Of a stretch of 64,000 bases of DNA, positions 9,724 to 20,336 are shown piece after piece. Positions within the stretch are counted from its first letter, which is position 1. The number at the start of each line of letters is the position of its first letter. Position numbers and translations under genes: made by a program. Below the pieces are notes generated by a model. It saw only the letters and a list, made by a program, of their open reading frames with translations. It was not told the origin of the DNA and did no database searches. Source of the DNA: Gemmatimonadaceae bacterium. GTDB taxonomy: Bacteria > Gemmatimonadota > Gemmatimonadetes > Gemmatimonadales > Gemmatimonadaceae. The stretch is taken from NCBI GenBank assembly GCA_025358925.1, contig JANYHT010000065.1, positions 112,619 through 176,618 of the forward strand. The letters run 5' to 3'.

Positions 9724-10425
9724 ATGCCACCAACGGACCACTTGCTGCAGACGACCGCACCCGTGACGCGCATTAGCCGAAGTTCCCTGCTGCTCGTCGT
9801 ACTGCTCGGCGCGACGCTGGTGTTTGATGGAGTGCTGCTTTGGAGACGCAAACGCTATCTCGATGAAGCCGCCCGACTGCGTACCGGCATGTCCGCCCTC
9901 GAAGCCAAGCGTGCCGATGCGATCCTTAGTGCCGAAGCCGACCAATCCGGGCTCATGCTCCAATTGATGCGACAACAGGCCGCGGGTGACGACGCGATTC
10001 ATCTCGCGATCAACACCGACTCGTCCTCCGTGACATTAGAAAGCGGTCTGGCCCAGTTGCGAGTGTTTCACGTCGACATTGGTCCAGAGCGCCGGGTAGG
10101 TGTCGCTGCGGACACCTTGCGAATCACCGTGCCGCGCGGCACACGTACGGTCGAAAATATTCTTTCAGCCACCGACAGTTTCGAACTGCCCGCTTGGCTC
10201 TGGACTGATCGCGGCCTGCCAATTCCCGCCCGACGCCGTGGAGTGGGGTGGACCGGGCCGGGCGCGATTGTCACGTCTGGCGGCACACTGATCTACAGCA
10301 CGCCCACCGGCGGACCGCTCGCCGACAGCAGTTATGTGATGCCGGGTGCGATTCGCGTGCCCGTTGCCGATTTTGAGGCCATTCGCGTCAGCCTCACGCG
10401 CGGTATGAAGGTCTACTTCTTTTGA
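9724..10425 (+). CDS. Membrane-anchored protein of unknown function, paired with an L,D-transpeptidase
   Basis: The 233-residue protein has one N-terminal transmembrane helix (SSLLLVVLLGATLVFDGVLL) followed by a short alpha-helical stretch and a beta-rich extracytoplasmic domain. ATG at 9724 is chosen because an earlier in-frame start would overlap gpmI on the other strand and lacks a plausible leader. Its stop overlaps the TTG start of the L,D-transpeptidase gene as TTGA, so the two are translationally coupled. This suggests a periplasmic partner or regulator of that enzyme. No known domain is recognised. Confidence 0.7.
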   Translation: MPPTDHLLQTTAPVTRISRSSLLLVVLLGATLVFDGVLLWRRKRYLDEAARLRTGMSALEAKRADAILSAEADQSGLMLQLMRQQAAGDDAIHLAINTDSSSVTLESGLAQLRVFHVDIGPERRVGVAADTLRITVPRGTRTVENILSATDSFELPAWLWTDRGLPIPARRRGVGWTGPGAIVTSGGTLIYSTPTGGPLADSSYVMPGAIRVPVADFEAIRVSLTRGMKVYFF

Positions 10426-11273
10426 TCGACCAGCCACTGCCTTCTCATCGCATTCATCGCGTTCTGCTCGCGACGGTCATTGCAGTTCTCGGTGTCACGG
10501 TATGGCTCACTATACAAACGTTGCACGATCGGTTTGCGCGCGACGTCGTACGCCTCGTCTTCAACGACAACCTCGACGCAGTCGATAGAGTGCGTCGCGA
10601 GGCAAACGCCGGCTCGGATACGCTGCGCGCGCAACTCGACACGACCCCCGCAGCCAAGCTCGGCCGTCCATATATCGTCGTCTCCATTGCCGATCGGCGA
10701 CTGTGGTACAAACAAGGCGACAGCGTGCTCTTTACTGCACCGGTCGCAACTGGCAGCGGCAAGACCGTCACGTTCATCGGCAGTAGCCGTGTGTACCACT
10801 TCGAGACTCCGCGCGGTCGATTGGTCGTGGAACGTCGCGATTCAGCGCCAGCATGGGTTCCTCCTGATTGGCACTACCTCGAGCAAGCGCGAAAGCGCGG
10901 TCTGAGCACCGTGCAGCTCGTACGCGGAGAACCGATCCAGACCAAGGACGGTGGTGAGGTGACCGTGGTCGGAAACGATGTCGTGCGCAAGTCAAAAGAC
11001 GGGTCTACGCGGACGCTAAGTGCGGAAGAAGGGCGTGAAATAGTTGTCGACGGCAAGATTGTGATCCCACCCTACGGCACTACTCAGCGTAAATACATGG
11101 GTGTGTTGGGCGCCTATCGACTGTATCTGGGTGACGGTTACGGGCTCCATGGCACTAACGAACCGAAAAGCGTCGGTCAGGCGGTCAGCCACGGATGTGT
11201 GCGGCTGCGGAACGAAGACATTACGGTGCTGTACGACCGAGTGGCCATCGGAACGCCGGTTTACATCTATTAG
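10422..11273 (+). CDS. L,D-transpeptidase (YkuD/ErfK family)
   Basis: The enzyme makes 3-3 peptidoglycan cross-links or anchors lipoproteins through a catalytic cysteine. An N-terminal membrane helix (VLLATVIAVLGVTVWL) precedes the catalytic domain. That domain shows the start strand YIVVSIADRRLWYK, the histidine motif GYGLHGTN, and the active-site motif VSHGCVRLRNED near residue 260. An insertion between strands (about 120-200) is longer than in minimal YkuD domains. The TTG start overlaps the upstream gene. Downstream lie two M15-type peptidases, making this a peptidoglycan-remodelling neighbourhood. Confidence 0.9.
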   Translation: MIDQPLPSHRIHRVLLATVIAVLGVTVWLTIQTLHDRFARDVVRLVFNDNLDAVDRVRREANAGSDTLRAQLDTTPAAKLGRPYIVVSIADRRLWYKQGDSVLFTAPVATGSGKTVTFIGSSRVYHFETPRGRLVVERRDSAPAWVPPDWHYLEQARKRGLSTVQLVRGEPIQTKDGGEVTVVGNDVVRKSKDGSTRTLSAEEGREIVVDGKIVIPPYGTTQRKYMGVLGAYRLYLGDGYGLHGTNEPKSVGQAVSHGCVRLRNEDITVLYDRVAIGTPVYIY

Positions 11274-11332
11274 TCGGTTCCGGAGCCCAACGAGCGTTAT
11301 ATTTCGAGGTTCGTTCTTGATCGTCCATATGG

Positions 11333-12292
11333 ATGCAGCGTTCAGCATCCCGACGAGACTCCGTGACGAAAACTTCATCAGCATCGCAGCTCATAAAACC
11401 ACTATTTGGTGCAGTATGTATCGCTGTGCTTGCGTTGGCGCTCACGCGTCCAACGACAGCTGGCGCTCGCACGCCCGCGATCAGTGCGGCGCGCACCGAA
11501 GTGACGATGTTGGATTCGCTGAAAGGCCTGAGCCGCAAGCTGCGCGCGCGTATCGTAACGCCAAGCAAAGCGGCCGGTATCGCCGTGTTGCGCGAATTAT
11601 TTGGTGATTCTCTACCTCATCGCGCTGGCGTTTATGCCGCCGACGCTGGGGCGTCGTTTCACTTCATCACGATGCGGCCGTTTGCTGACAAAGTGAAAGG
11701 GCGCATCGGCGCGTATCGCATTGGGTTTTTCCCGAATGAACGTCATATCGTGCGCTCGACCGCGTATACGAATCCAGAAGGGTTCGTTGAAGTGACCGCA
11801 GACAATCAAAACACATCTGTATCGGAACACTTCCGTCTCCGTGATTTCCTCACGCACGATCAAGTCCAAGTGTGGCCGAAGTATCTCGTGTTGCGTGAAC
11901 CGTTAGTAGATAAGTTAGAACTCGTGATTGCGGAGCTTGCGCGTATCGGTGTTCCGGTCAACCGCTTGCGCATTATGTCGGGCTTTCGCACGCCCCAATA
12001 CAATGCCGAGGGAGTTGGCGCGGGTGGACGGGTGCAGGACAGTCGTCATCAGTATGGTGATGCTGCCGACGTGTACGTCGTGAACGGTGCTCGCGATTGG
12101 ATGAGTGACTTGAACGGAGACGGCCGTATCGACTCCCGTGATGCGCGCGTGATTGCTGCGGCCGCAGAACGAGTCGAGCAGAAAAATCCGGAACTGGTTG
12201 GTGGCGTTGGTGTCTATCGCGCCACCTCCGCGCATGGACCGTTTGTGCACATTGATGTGCGTGGCACGCGTGCGCGCTGGGGAGACCTCTGA
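11333..12292 (+). CDS. Peptidase M15A-type exported D,D-carboxypeptidase/endopeptidase, copy 1
   Basis: The 319-residue protein has an N-terminal hydrophobic signal (LFGAVCIAVLALALT). The C-terminal zinc-peptidase domain carries MSGFRTPQYN, DSRHQYGDAADVYV (zinc His and Asp) and the distal histidine FVHIDVRG. The acidic insert SDLNGDGRIDSRDARVI resembles a calcium-binding dockerin/EF-hand-like loop. The family cleaves peptidoglycan peptide bonds. The next gene is a diverged copy of the same protein with a TGATG overlap, so the pair arose by tandem duplication. Substrate specificity cannot be told from sequence. Confidence 0.85.
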   Translation: MQRSASRRDSVTKTSSASQLIKPLFGAVCIAVLALALTRPTTAGARTPAISAARTEVTMLDSLKGLSRKLRARIVTPSKAAGIAVLRELFGDSLPHRAGVYAADAGASFHFITMRPFADKVKGRIGAYRIGFFPNERHIVRSTAYTNPEGFVEVTADNQNTSVSEHFRLRDFLTHDQVQVWPKYLVLREPLVDKLELVIAELARIGVPVNRLRIMSGFRTPQYNAEGVGAGGRVQDSRHQYGDAADVYVVNGARDWMSDLNGDGRIDSRDARVIAAAAERVEQKNPELVGGVGVYRATSAHGPFVHIDVRGTRARWGDL

Positions 12293-13275
12293 TGCGCCGT
12301 CGCGTAGCACTCGTGCTCAGCGGCATTGCCGCGATCGCGGCAGTTGAATTTTACGAACCGCCATTAGAGCTTTTGGCCGGATCGTCTGCGACGAGTGCGG
12401 GTCGCAGTGTGCCGATCGTTGAGGCGTCAGTCGACGCCCGTGGTGCGAGCGGCGATGTCATGATGCGCTTTGTACGAGCGGGCGAGCGTGTCGCGTTCCC
12501 ACTGACCGTGCACGGCGCGCCGGTTGGCTTTACTTACCAATGGATCAAAGTCGGGAGCGACCAGTCGGGAGACGTTGCACGCCCACTCGAAAGTGACACG
12601 TTGTTGGCACCGCTTGAGCCCGGATTCTACGAACTGGTTGTCACGCGCGGAGGTGTGCAGCAACGACTTGATAACCCGCGTCTCGCCGTGCTGGTGCCCT
12701 TCGAATTGAAACTTGGCAGCACGCTCAATGGCTACCAAATTGGTCGCTACCCGTCCGAGTGGTCACGTGACCAGCAGTATGAACCCCCGCCAGGGTTTGC
12801 GGAGGTGCGTGAGGCGCAGTTGGATTTGCCGCTGACACGTCATTTGAAGGTGCGGGATTTCATTACACATGACTCGCAAACGATGTGGCCGCGGTACGTG
12901 GCGATTGATCCGCGCGTCTTGGACAAAGTTGAACTTGTGTTACGCGAGCTGGCACGTCGACGTGGCGAAGAGCACATCGATTTTCATGTGCAAGTGCACA
13001 GCGGCTTTCGTACACCGCTACACAACTCGGGCGTGGAAGGGTCGGCTCGCGATTCTCGACATTTGTATGGCGACGCGGCCGATGTCGCAATCGACGCGGA
13101 TGGCGACGGCAAGATGACAATCTTCGATGCGTATCGCGTTGAGCGTGCCGTGGATTGGGTGGAGGGCGTACATCCGGAGTTGGCGGGAGGACTTGGCGTC
13201 TACTCCAGCCCGCGTTTCGCAACGCCATATTGTCATATTGACGCACGTGGTGCGCGGAAACGCTGGCGCGGTTGA
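12292..13275 (+). CDS. Peptidase M15A-type exported protein, copy 2 (tandem paralogue)
   Basis: The 327-residue protein keeps the M15 signature of the preceding gene: HSGFRTPLHN, DSRHLYGDAADVAI, an acidic DADGDGKMTIFDAYRV loop and the final YCHIDARG. Both proteins also share a region around FITHD/FLTHD and the terminal RxRW motif. The N-terminal 150 residues differ, with a membrane or signal helix and an Ig-like beta region (VAFPLTVHGAPVGFTYQWI). The differing N-termini with conserved catalytic residues suggest two active enzymes with different targeting. ATG overlaps the previous stop by one base. Confidence 0.85.
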   Translation: MRRRVALVLSGIAAIAAVEFYEPPLELLAGSSATSAGRSVPIVEASVDARGASGDVMMRFVRAGERVAFPLTVHGAPVGFTYQWIKVGSDQSGDVARPLESDTLLAPLEPGFYELVVTRGGVQQRLDNPRLAVLVPFELKLGSTLNGYQIGRYPSEWSRDQQYEPPPGFAEVREAQLDLPLTRHLKVRDFITHDSQTMWPRYVAIDPRVLDKVELVLRELARRRGEEHIDFHVQVHSGFRTPLHNSGVEGSARDSRHLYGDAADVAIDADGDGKMTIFDAYRVERAVDWVEGVHPELAGGLGVYSSPRFATPYCHIDARGARKRWRG

Positions 13276-13374
13276 ACGCGTAGGGTCGGCATCGCCGCGA
13301 GCAGCATCCATGACGCACATCGCGTCAACCCTCGCTGTTGTATCGCGCATGTCCTCGTTGTTGACGGAGCCTAG

Positions 13375-13812
13375 ATGAACCCGTATGTGCGTGAACGCAT
13401 CAATCGTAAGCTCGACACGTTGGCAGACGAGCGGCTCTATCAAGTCCTCGATTACGTCGAGTTTCTCGAGGCCAAATACGCTGAAAAGGCGGCCTCTTCT
13501 GTCAACGTATTTCAGCGATTTGCCGAGGGGGTTGAGGACAAGTTGCGCGCCGGTGGTGTGGCGGTCGGTACCATTTCTGAAACGATGGGATTGCTGAACC
13601 GTGCCGTTGGAGTGCTTAACGGCGTCGCGGAAAAGACCATGTCCGTTGCCAATGATGTTGTAAACGCCGCGAAAACGGCGGCGGTGCAGGTCGGTGCACC
13701 GCCTTCAACCACAGGCACGCAACCTGCACCACAAGCGACGCAAACCGCGGCCACATCGACTGAGGCGGGCGCGCTGCCAACATCGTCGGCAGCGCCGTCG
13801 AATGGCGCGTAA
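13375..13812 (+). CDS. Small protein of unknown function with an N-terminal DUF2281-like helix pair
   Basis: The 145-residue protein begins with a helical segment, LADERLYQVLDYVEFLEAKY. It resembles the short DUF2281-type motif often found in antitoxin-like small proteins. The middle is amphipathic helix and the last 40 residues are low-complexity Ala/Thr/Pro/Gln. No toxin partner is adjacent; the next gene is a DUF1232 protein whose start lies 16 bases downstream. Low sequence complexity makes any function call unsafe. Confidence 0.65.
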   Translation: MNPYVRERINRKLDTLADERLYQVLDYVEFLEAKYAEKAASSVNVFQRFAEGVEDKLRAGGVAVGTISETMGLLNRAVGVLNGVAEKTMSVANDVVNAAKTAAVQVGAPPSTTGTQPAPQATQTAATSTEAGALPTSSAAPSNGA

Positions 13813-13828
13813 CGCGAGGGAACAATCG

Positions 13829-14302
13829 GTGACGCAGCAGCACATGCAGCATGACGACGAGGAGCTCGAAATGCGCGACGATGTGGGTCGGCCGCGCACT
13901 GGAGCGAAACGCAGCGTCATGAGTTCGATCCGACTTATTCCGTCCTACATCAAGCTGCTCTTTGGTTTGATGCGTGACGGTCGGGTCTCACGCCTTGACC
14001 GGCTATTTGTTGTAGGCGCCCTCGCGTACGTGATTTCCCCACTGGATTTCATTCCTGACTTCATACCGTTTTTTGGCGAAGTGGACGACATCTTTCTGGT
14101 GATCTTGGCGCTACAGCGACTACTCGATCATGCGGGCACGCGCGTGTTGATGTCGCACTGGGACGGCGATCCTGATGAACTTTCGTCCTCGCGACTTGCG
14201 CGCGTCGCTGGGGCGGCTGGATTTTTTCTACCCGCGCGCCTGCGGCGTCGATTGCAACGGATGGTCCGACGCAGTGAGCGAACGCGACGCAGCTGGTTCT
14301 AA
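13829..14302 (+). CDS. DUF1232 (YkvA-like) membrane-associated protein
   Basis: The 157-residue protein carries the DUF1232 core: LIPSYIKLLFGLMRDGRVS, then the hallmark ALAYVISPLDFIPDFIPFFGEVDD. This is a short membrane-inserting hairpin with conserved SPxDxIPD. A basic tail (RLRRRLQRMVRRSERTRR) follows. GTG at 13829 is chosen because a GAGGG ribosome site lies eight bases upstream; an ATG at 13802 would overlap the preceding gene. The family is widespread and its function unknown. A strong terminator hairpin lies about 100 bases downstream. Confidence 0.8.
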   Translation: MTQQHMQHDDEELEMRDDVGRPRTGAKRSVMSSIRLIPSYIKLLFGLMRDGRVSRLDRLFVVGALAYVISPLDFIPDFIPFFGEVDDIFLVILALQRLLDHAGTRVLMSHWDGDPDELSSSRLARVAGAAGFFLPARLRRRLQRMVRRSERTRRSWF

Positions 14303-15952
<1,650 letters not shown>

Positions 15953-16124
15953 CCAAAATTCGGCGAAACAAAGTCATAGCCTCCGTGAGGCAGCTTGACG
16001 CGGTGTGGGCCGAGGATCATCTTCGCCACCTTCATGCGGAAGGTCGACGAAAGTCGCGCGTTCCGCACCGATGTTCTCTGCACTCGTCGCGGTTCCCGTC
16101 GCCGCACATCCGAGAGGGTATTTC

Positions 16125-17606
16125 GTGGCCAGTTTGAATCGAACGAAGTCGATCGACCTCTTGATGAAGGACAGTGGGGCCGATGGTGAAAGTGCCCTGA
16201 AACGCACGCTCGGTGCTTGGTCGCTGGTGGGCTTGGGGATTGGCGCCATCATCGGTGCCGGCCTGTTTGTGCGTACCGCGGCTGCAATCGCGGAACGTGC
16301 GGGCCCTTCGGTAACGCTCGCGTTTATCGTGGCCGGTATTGGCTGCGCGTTCGCGGGACTCTGCTACGCCGAGTTTGCCTCGATGATTCCAATCGCCGGT
16401 AGCGCGTACACGTATTCGTATGCGACGATGGGTGAGTTTGTTGCGTGGATCATTGGGTGGGACTTGGTGCTGGAGTATGCCGTCGGTGCGGCAACGGTCG
16501 CAATTGCGTGGAGTCAGTACTTCAATAAGCTGCTCACGATATTTGGGTCGAGCCCTATACCGTATCAATGGAGCCACTCGCCATTTGAAACGATGACAGG
16601 CACCGGTGTTCAAGGCATCATGAATATCCCCGCCATGTTAGTGCTGCTCGTGCTATCGCTGGTGCTGGTGCGCGGTACGCAGGAGTCTGCGTTGCTCAAC
16701 GGCATCATCGTAATCACCAAGGTTGCGATCGTGATAATGGTGATTGGCATTGGTTGGGGCTTTATGAACCCAGCCAATCACACGCCATACATTCCGGCCG
16801 CGACGACCTACACCACCAAACTTGGCGTGACGCACGCGTACGGCGGCATCATGGGCATTCTGGGTGCAGCAGGTGTCGTCTTTTTCGCTTTCATTGGATT
16901 TGATGCCGTTTCGACGGCGGCGCAAGAAGCGAAAAATCCAGCGCGCGACATGCCAATCGGCATTTTGGGTTCGCTCGTCGTTTGTACCATTCTCTACGTC
17001 TTGTTCGCGCACGTGCTTAGCGGCGTCGCAACGGTGGACGACTTCCGCGGTGCCGGCGGCGAAGCGTCCGTGTCGTTTGCCATCGAGAAATACATGATCG
17101 GGTACGGCTGGCTGGCCAACTTGGTCACGGTCGCCATTCTTGCCGGTTTCAGCTCGGTCATTCTCGTCATGCTCCTCGGTCAGTCACGCGTGTTCTATTC
17201 GATGAGCCGCGACGGACTCGTGCCGAAGGTGTTTTCTGACACGCATCCCAAGTTCCGCACGCCGTGGAAGTCGAATATGCTATTCTTCTTTTTCACAGCC
17301 GCATTTGCCGGATTTCTCCCAGACAGCATAGTTGGCGAGATGACGAGTATCGGGACGCTCTTTGCCTTCATTCTGGTCTGCATTGGCGTACTCATCCTTC
17401 GCGTTCGTCGTCCTGACTTGCCGCGTTCATTTCGCGTCCCGGCAATCTGGGTGGTGTCGACGTTGGGTGTGATCGTGTGTGGTGCCATGATTTACGGCTT
17501 GGGCGTGGACACGTGGATTCGACTCATCGTCTGGCTCGCCATTGGCTTGGTATTCTATTTCGGATACGGGCGCAAGCATTCGGCGCTCGAAAAGGGGAAC
17601 CGGTAG
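16125..17606 (+). CDS. APC-family amino acid permease (cationic amino acid transporter type)
   Basis: The 493-residue integral membrane protein has about 12-14 predicted helices. The APC hallmark in helix 1 is LVGLGIGAIIGAGLFV. It also has GPSVTLAFIVAGIGCAFAGL, the CAT-type YAEFASMIPIAGSAYTYSY, and FFAFIGFDAVSTAAQEAKNP. GTG at 16125 is chosen over longer starts because an AGAGGG ribosome site lies six bases upstream and the protein then begins with a normal cytoplasmic leader. Substrate is predicted to be a cationic or small neutral amino acid from family resemblance only. A hairpin terminator follows the stop. Confidence 0.92.
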   Translation: MASLNRTKSIDLLMKDSGADGESALKRTLGAWSLVGLGIGAIIGAGLFVRTAAAIAERAGPSVTLAFIVAGIGCAFAGLCYAEFASMIPIAGSAYTYSYATMGEFVAWIIGWDLVLEYAVGAATVAIAWSQYFNKLLTIFGSSPIPYQWSHSPFETMTGTGVQGIMNIPAMLVLLVLSLVLVRGTQESALLNGIIVITKVAIVIMVIGIGWGFMNPANHTPYIPAATTYTTKLGVTHAYGGIMGILGAAGVVFFAFIGFDAVSTAAQEAKNPARDMPIGILGSLVVCTILYVLFAHVLSGVATVDDFRGAGGEASVSFAIEKYMIGYGWLANLVTVAILAGFSSVILVMLLGQSRVFYSMSRDGLVPKVFSDTHPKFRTPWKSNMLFFFFTAAFAGFLPDSIVGEMTSIGTLFAFILVCIGVLILRVRRPDLPRSFRVPAIWVVSTLGVIVCGAMIYGLGVDTWIRLIVWLAIGLVFYFGYGRKHSALEKGNR

Positions 17607-17654
17607 TCGGACTTACGAACAGCAATTGTTCGGACGAACGGATATCTTTTGGAC

Positions 17655-17679
17655 GGCGCCAGAGACGACTCTTGGCGCC
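17655..17679 (+). terminator. Rho-independent terminator after the amino acid permease
   Basis: The arms GGCGCCAGAG and CTCTTGGCGCC (one bulged base) enclose an ACGA loop, followed by a pyrimidine run ending in TTTT. It lies 49 bases after the permease stop and just before the GTG of the next gene. Confidence 0.7.
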
Positions 17680-17700
17680 GCTCTCTTTTGCTCAGGCCTC

Positions 17701-18747
17701 GTGACAACTCCTACCGCCGTGCTTGACCCGACATTGGTTGCTGCTGATCGACGCGCTGCTATTCAGGCGTTTGCTAATGTGATCACGCCGGGCATGATGG
17801 TTGCGCTATCGACGCATATCAACGCCGATGGTGACGGCTGTGGCTCCGAAGCGGCCTTGGCGCAATTACTTACGCAACGCGGCATTACCGTACGCATCGT
17901 CAATCCCACCCCCTGGCCGACGATGTTCGAGTTCTTGCTCGGCGACGATGTCGAAGATGCGAGCAGCCGAGGAGTTGATGCGCTCCAGGGGATTGATGCG
18001 CTCATTGTGCTCGACATCAATGACGTGCGCCGACTCGGTAGTTTGGCGGATGCGGTTCGAACATTGAAAGTGCCGGTGGCGGTTATTGATCATCATGTGG
18101 CGGGCGATGAACCTGTGGGCCAAACGGCTGTCGCCGATACCACTGCCTGTGCAACGGGGGAGTTGGTGTACGATTTTGCGACAACGCTAGAGCTCGAGAT
18201 TACGCCGACGATCGCGCAGGCATTGTACTGCGCGATTCTCACCGATACGGGCAGCTTTCGTTTTAGCAACACGACGCCGCGCGCGCATGCGATTGCGGCG
18301 GCTTTGCTGGTAGCGGGAGTTAACCCAGAAGAGATGTATCGGCGCATCTACGCCCAGGTGAGTGTTGGTCGATTGCAATTGTTGCGTGAAGCGCTCGGCA
18401 GTCTTGAAGTCGACACAACGCTTGGTCTTTCGTGGATTGCCGTTGACGCGGGCGTGATGGAAAAATTTGATGTGACGAGCGAAGAGTTGGACGGCATCGT
18501 CGAACATCCGCGTTCGATCGCGGGGACGAGACTCGCGCTGTTTTTTCGTGACTTAGGCTACGGCAAAGTTAAGGTGTCGTTTCGCAGCACGGGGACGGTG
18601 GACGTGCAGAAGTTTGCGCGCCGATATAGCGGCGGTGGGCATGCAAAAGCGTCTGGCGCGCTGCTTACCGGCACCTTGGATGCGGTGCGCGCGCGCGTGG
18701 TCGCGGATGCGCGCGCGTATCTCACGTCTGGTCAGTTACCAGATTAA
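17701..18747 (+). CDS. DHH-DHHA1 phosphoesterase, NrnA-like (oligoribonuclease/pAp phosphatase)
   Basis: NrnA-type enzymes degrade nano-RNA or cyclic-dinucleotide breakdown products and pAp. The metal-binding residues are visible in order: STHINADGDGCGSE, LIVLDIND, VAVIDHHVAG (the DHH motif) and ILTDTGSFRFSN. The C-terminal DHHA1 domain ends with RYSGGGHAKASGA. GTG at 17701 gives 348 residues, the usual length; an upstream start would overlap the permease and its terminator. With the HD-GYP regulator and a nucleotide cyclase in the window, a role in nucleotide second-messenger turnover is possible. The gene is convergent with the next and overlaps it by 4 bases. Confidence 0.88.
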   Translation: MTTPTAVLDPTLVAADRRAAIQAFANVITPGMMVALSTHINADGDGCGSEAALAQLLTQRGITVRIVNPTPWPTMFEFLLGDDVEDASSRGVDALQGIDALIVLDINDVRRLGSLADAVRTLKVPVAVIDHHVAGDEPVGQTAVADTTACATGELVYDFATTLELEITPTIAQALYCAILTDTGSFRFSNTTPRAHAIAAALLVAGVNPEEMYRRIYAQVSVGRLQLLREALGSLEVDTTLGLSWIAVDAGVMEKFDVTSEELDGIVEHPRSIAGTRLALFFRDLGYGKVKVSFRSTGTVDVQKFARRYSGGGHAKASGALLTGTLDAVRARVVADARAYLTSGQLPD

Positions 18748-19820
18748 GGTTTGCGCGTTGCAGGTGGTGTTGGCGGAGGTTGCTTGAGCGACGGTTTCAA
18801 AGCCCACAGGCCCGCCGACTCTTCGCCAATGCCGAGCGCGTAAAATGTGCCACTTGGTCCGACAGTGACCGTGTTCGGCATCAGCGGAAGACGCCGCGAG
18901 TAGATGTACGCGCCGCTCGAGATCGCGTAATAGTCGAGCAGACGATATTCGTTACGCCCGCTGCCCCTCGCTCGCACGATGAGTGTGTCGTTGAGTAGCA
19001 TGGCGTCGGACGCGGTTGAAACCGCGCCCGTGGTGTGTGTGATTTCAATAATCTGCTTGCCGCCAACTTTCCCTTTCTTCGCCTGCGACGTTGTCACAGC
19101 TGGTTCCGTTCCGGCCTCGAGATACGCGTGCATGGTGAGTGCGCCGGAGGGCGATACGACGTACCAATTTGCGCCATACAGTCTTGCCAACACGCAATTG
19201 TCAGATGCATCCGGCCCCGTCACATGCGTCGACCACGCATACTCGTCGGCCTTTCGACCACGTTCGTCTAGCGTTCGACGCGAAAGCAGTCGCCCCGTTG
19301 AATCCGACTGCAGCACGGATCCGATTGCTCCGGACGTCTTACTAATCAGTAGTCCGCGTCGCATGACGCAAATGCCGCTGCTGCTCACCGCATCGAGCAG
19401 CGGCGTAGTCCGTTGCACACGACCGAGCGAGTCAAAGGTCGTGACGCGGGATGTCGCTTGATCAACGACGGCAAATCCGGAAGGCGTAATCGCGATGTGC
19501 GAGGGTCGACGAAACTCGCCCGGGCCTTCCCCTTTCGCCTGCAGATTGAACCGTGACTGTCCCGTGAGCGCATCGAATCCGATGATCTCGCGAGTGCCGG
19601 CATCTAACACAACAACAATCCCGTGCGCCGCAATGACGTGCCGCGGTTCTGTGAGCAAATCGGGCTCTTTAGAATTGCCGCGCACCCATTCGCGCACCCA
19701 GAATGAGTCCGCGGCGAAATGTCGCGTGCCGTTCGATATCGATTTGAGCTGCGCAAAGAGCGGCAACGGTAGTGCGCAGGCGAGCAAAATAAGGCGAGTT
19801 ACGGCGACGAATGAAGACAC
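18744..19820 (-). CDS. Exported six-bladed beta-propeller protein (third gene of a secreted cassette)
   Basis: The 358-residue protein has a signal peptide (LILLACALPLPLFAQ). Repeated blades follow, with NHL/6-bladed-type motifs such as GEGPGEFRRPSHIAITPSG, VVDQATSRVTTFDSLGRV and TVTVGPSGTFYALGI. The G-E-G-P-G-E-F-R-P motif is characteristic of six-bladed propellers common in Bacteroidota and Gemmatimonadota. GTG at 19820 directly follows the stop of the thioredoxin-like gene, so the two are coupled. Function is unknown. Context with a Cys-rich exported peptide recalls the NVEALT-type loci of Bacteroidota. Confidence 0.72.
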   Translation of the reverse strand: MSSFVAVTRLILLACALPLPLFAQLKSISNGTRHFAADSFWVREWVRGNSKEPDLLTEPRHVIAAHGIVVVLDAGTREIIGFDALTGQSRFNLQAKGEGPGEFRRPSHIAITPSGFAVVDQATSRVTTFDSLGRVQRTTPLLDAVSSSGICVMRRGLLISKTSGAIGSVLQSDSTGRLLSRRTLDERGRKADEYAWSTHVTGPDASDNCVLARLYGANWYVVSPSGALTMHAYLEAGTEPAVTTSQAKKGKVGGKQIIEITHTTGAVSTASDAMLLNDTLIVRARGSGRNEYRLLDYYAISSGAYIYSRRLPLMPNTVTVGPSGTFYALGIGEESAGLWALKPSLKQPPPTPPATRKP

Positions 19821-20330
19821 TTAAAGTTCCTCGATCCAGGTGAGACCTTCGATGATGCGTTGAAGTCCAGCAAATTCTCGTGAAGATCTGGGACTCTGCG
19901 AAACGAATCGAATGCGCGATTGCTGGTCGAGCACCAGCAACGTTGGTGTTTCCAGATGTCCAAGGCGCTTCAATTCGCTCAAAACAGAAGCGGGTACTTG
20001 GTGAAGGGGAATGGATCTCGTCCACTTCGGCAAAAGATATCGAATGCTGCTGGAGTCTGATGCTGTGCCGACATACCAAACAACCGCCAAGGTCAATTGT
20101 CCGCGCACGGCGGATCGATGCAGAAGGTGCAACATCCGCAAATTGCCAGTGCAGTCTGTGGCCTGCAGCAATACCGCCGATTGAATTTTGCGCGCGACTG
20201 AAGGTGTCTCGATATACGGTTGGAGCGCTGCGGTCAGCGTCGCTCGGGGTGCTGCTCGCACGGCGTCAACGGTGACGCCGGCGAGCATGATCCCCGTCAA
20301 CGCAAGCGCCCACGAAGTGGGGATGCGCAT
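19821..20330 (-). CDS. Exported thioredoxin-fold-like protein with degenerate active site
   Basis: The 169-residue protein has a signal peptide (LALTGIMLAGVTVDAVRAA). The strand-turn-helix QSAVLLQATDCTGNLRML sits where a thioredoxin CxxC would, but there is one cysteine and Asn in place of the second. A later ETPTLLVLDQQSRIRF segment fits the cis-proline loop and following strand of the thioredoxin fold. This suggests a redoxin-like protein without normal disulfide chemistry. It lies 6 bases after a Cys-rich exported peptide gene and abuts a beta-propeller gene. The fold assignment is inferred from pattern and is moderate in confidence. Confidence 0.6.
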   Translation of the reverse strand: MRIPTSWALALTGIMLAGVTVDAVRAAPRATLTAALQPYIETPSVARKIQSAVLLQATDCTGNLRMLHLLHRSAVRGQLTLAVVWYVGTASDSSSIRYLLPKWTRSIPLHQVPASVLSELKRLGHLETPTLLVLDQQSRIRFVSQSPRSSREFAGLQRIIEGLTWIEEL

Positions 20331-20336
20331 TGGCCT

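Noticed and set aside
15953..16124. 172-base gap between guaB and the permease checked for a small gene or RNA
   Set aside because: Short frames on both strands, but none with a start and ribosome site; only the AGAGGG site of the permease is convincing.
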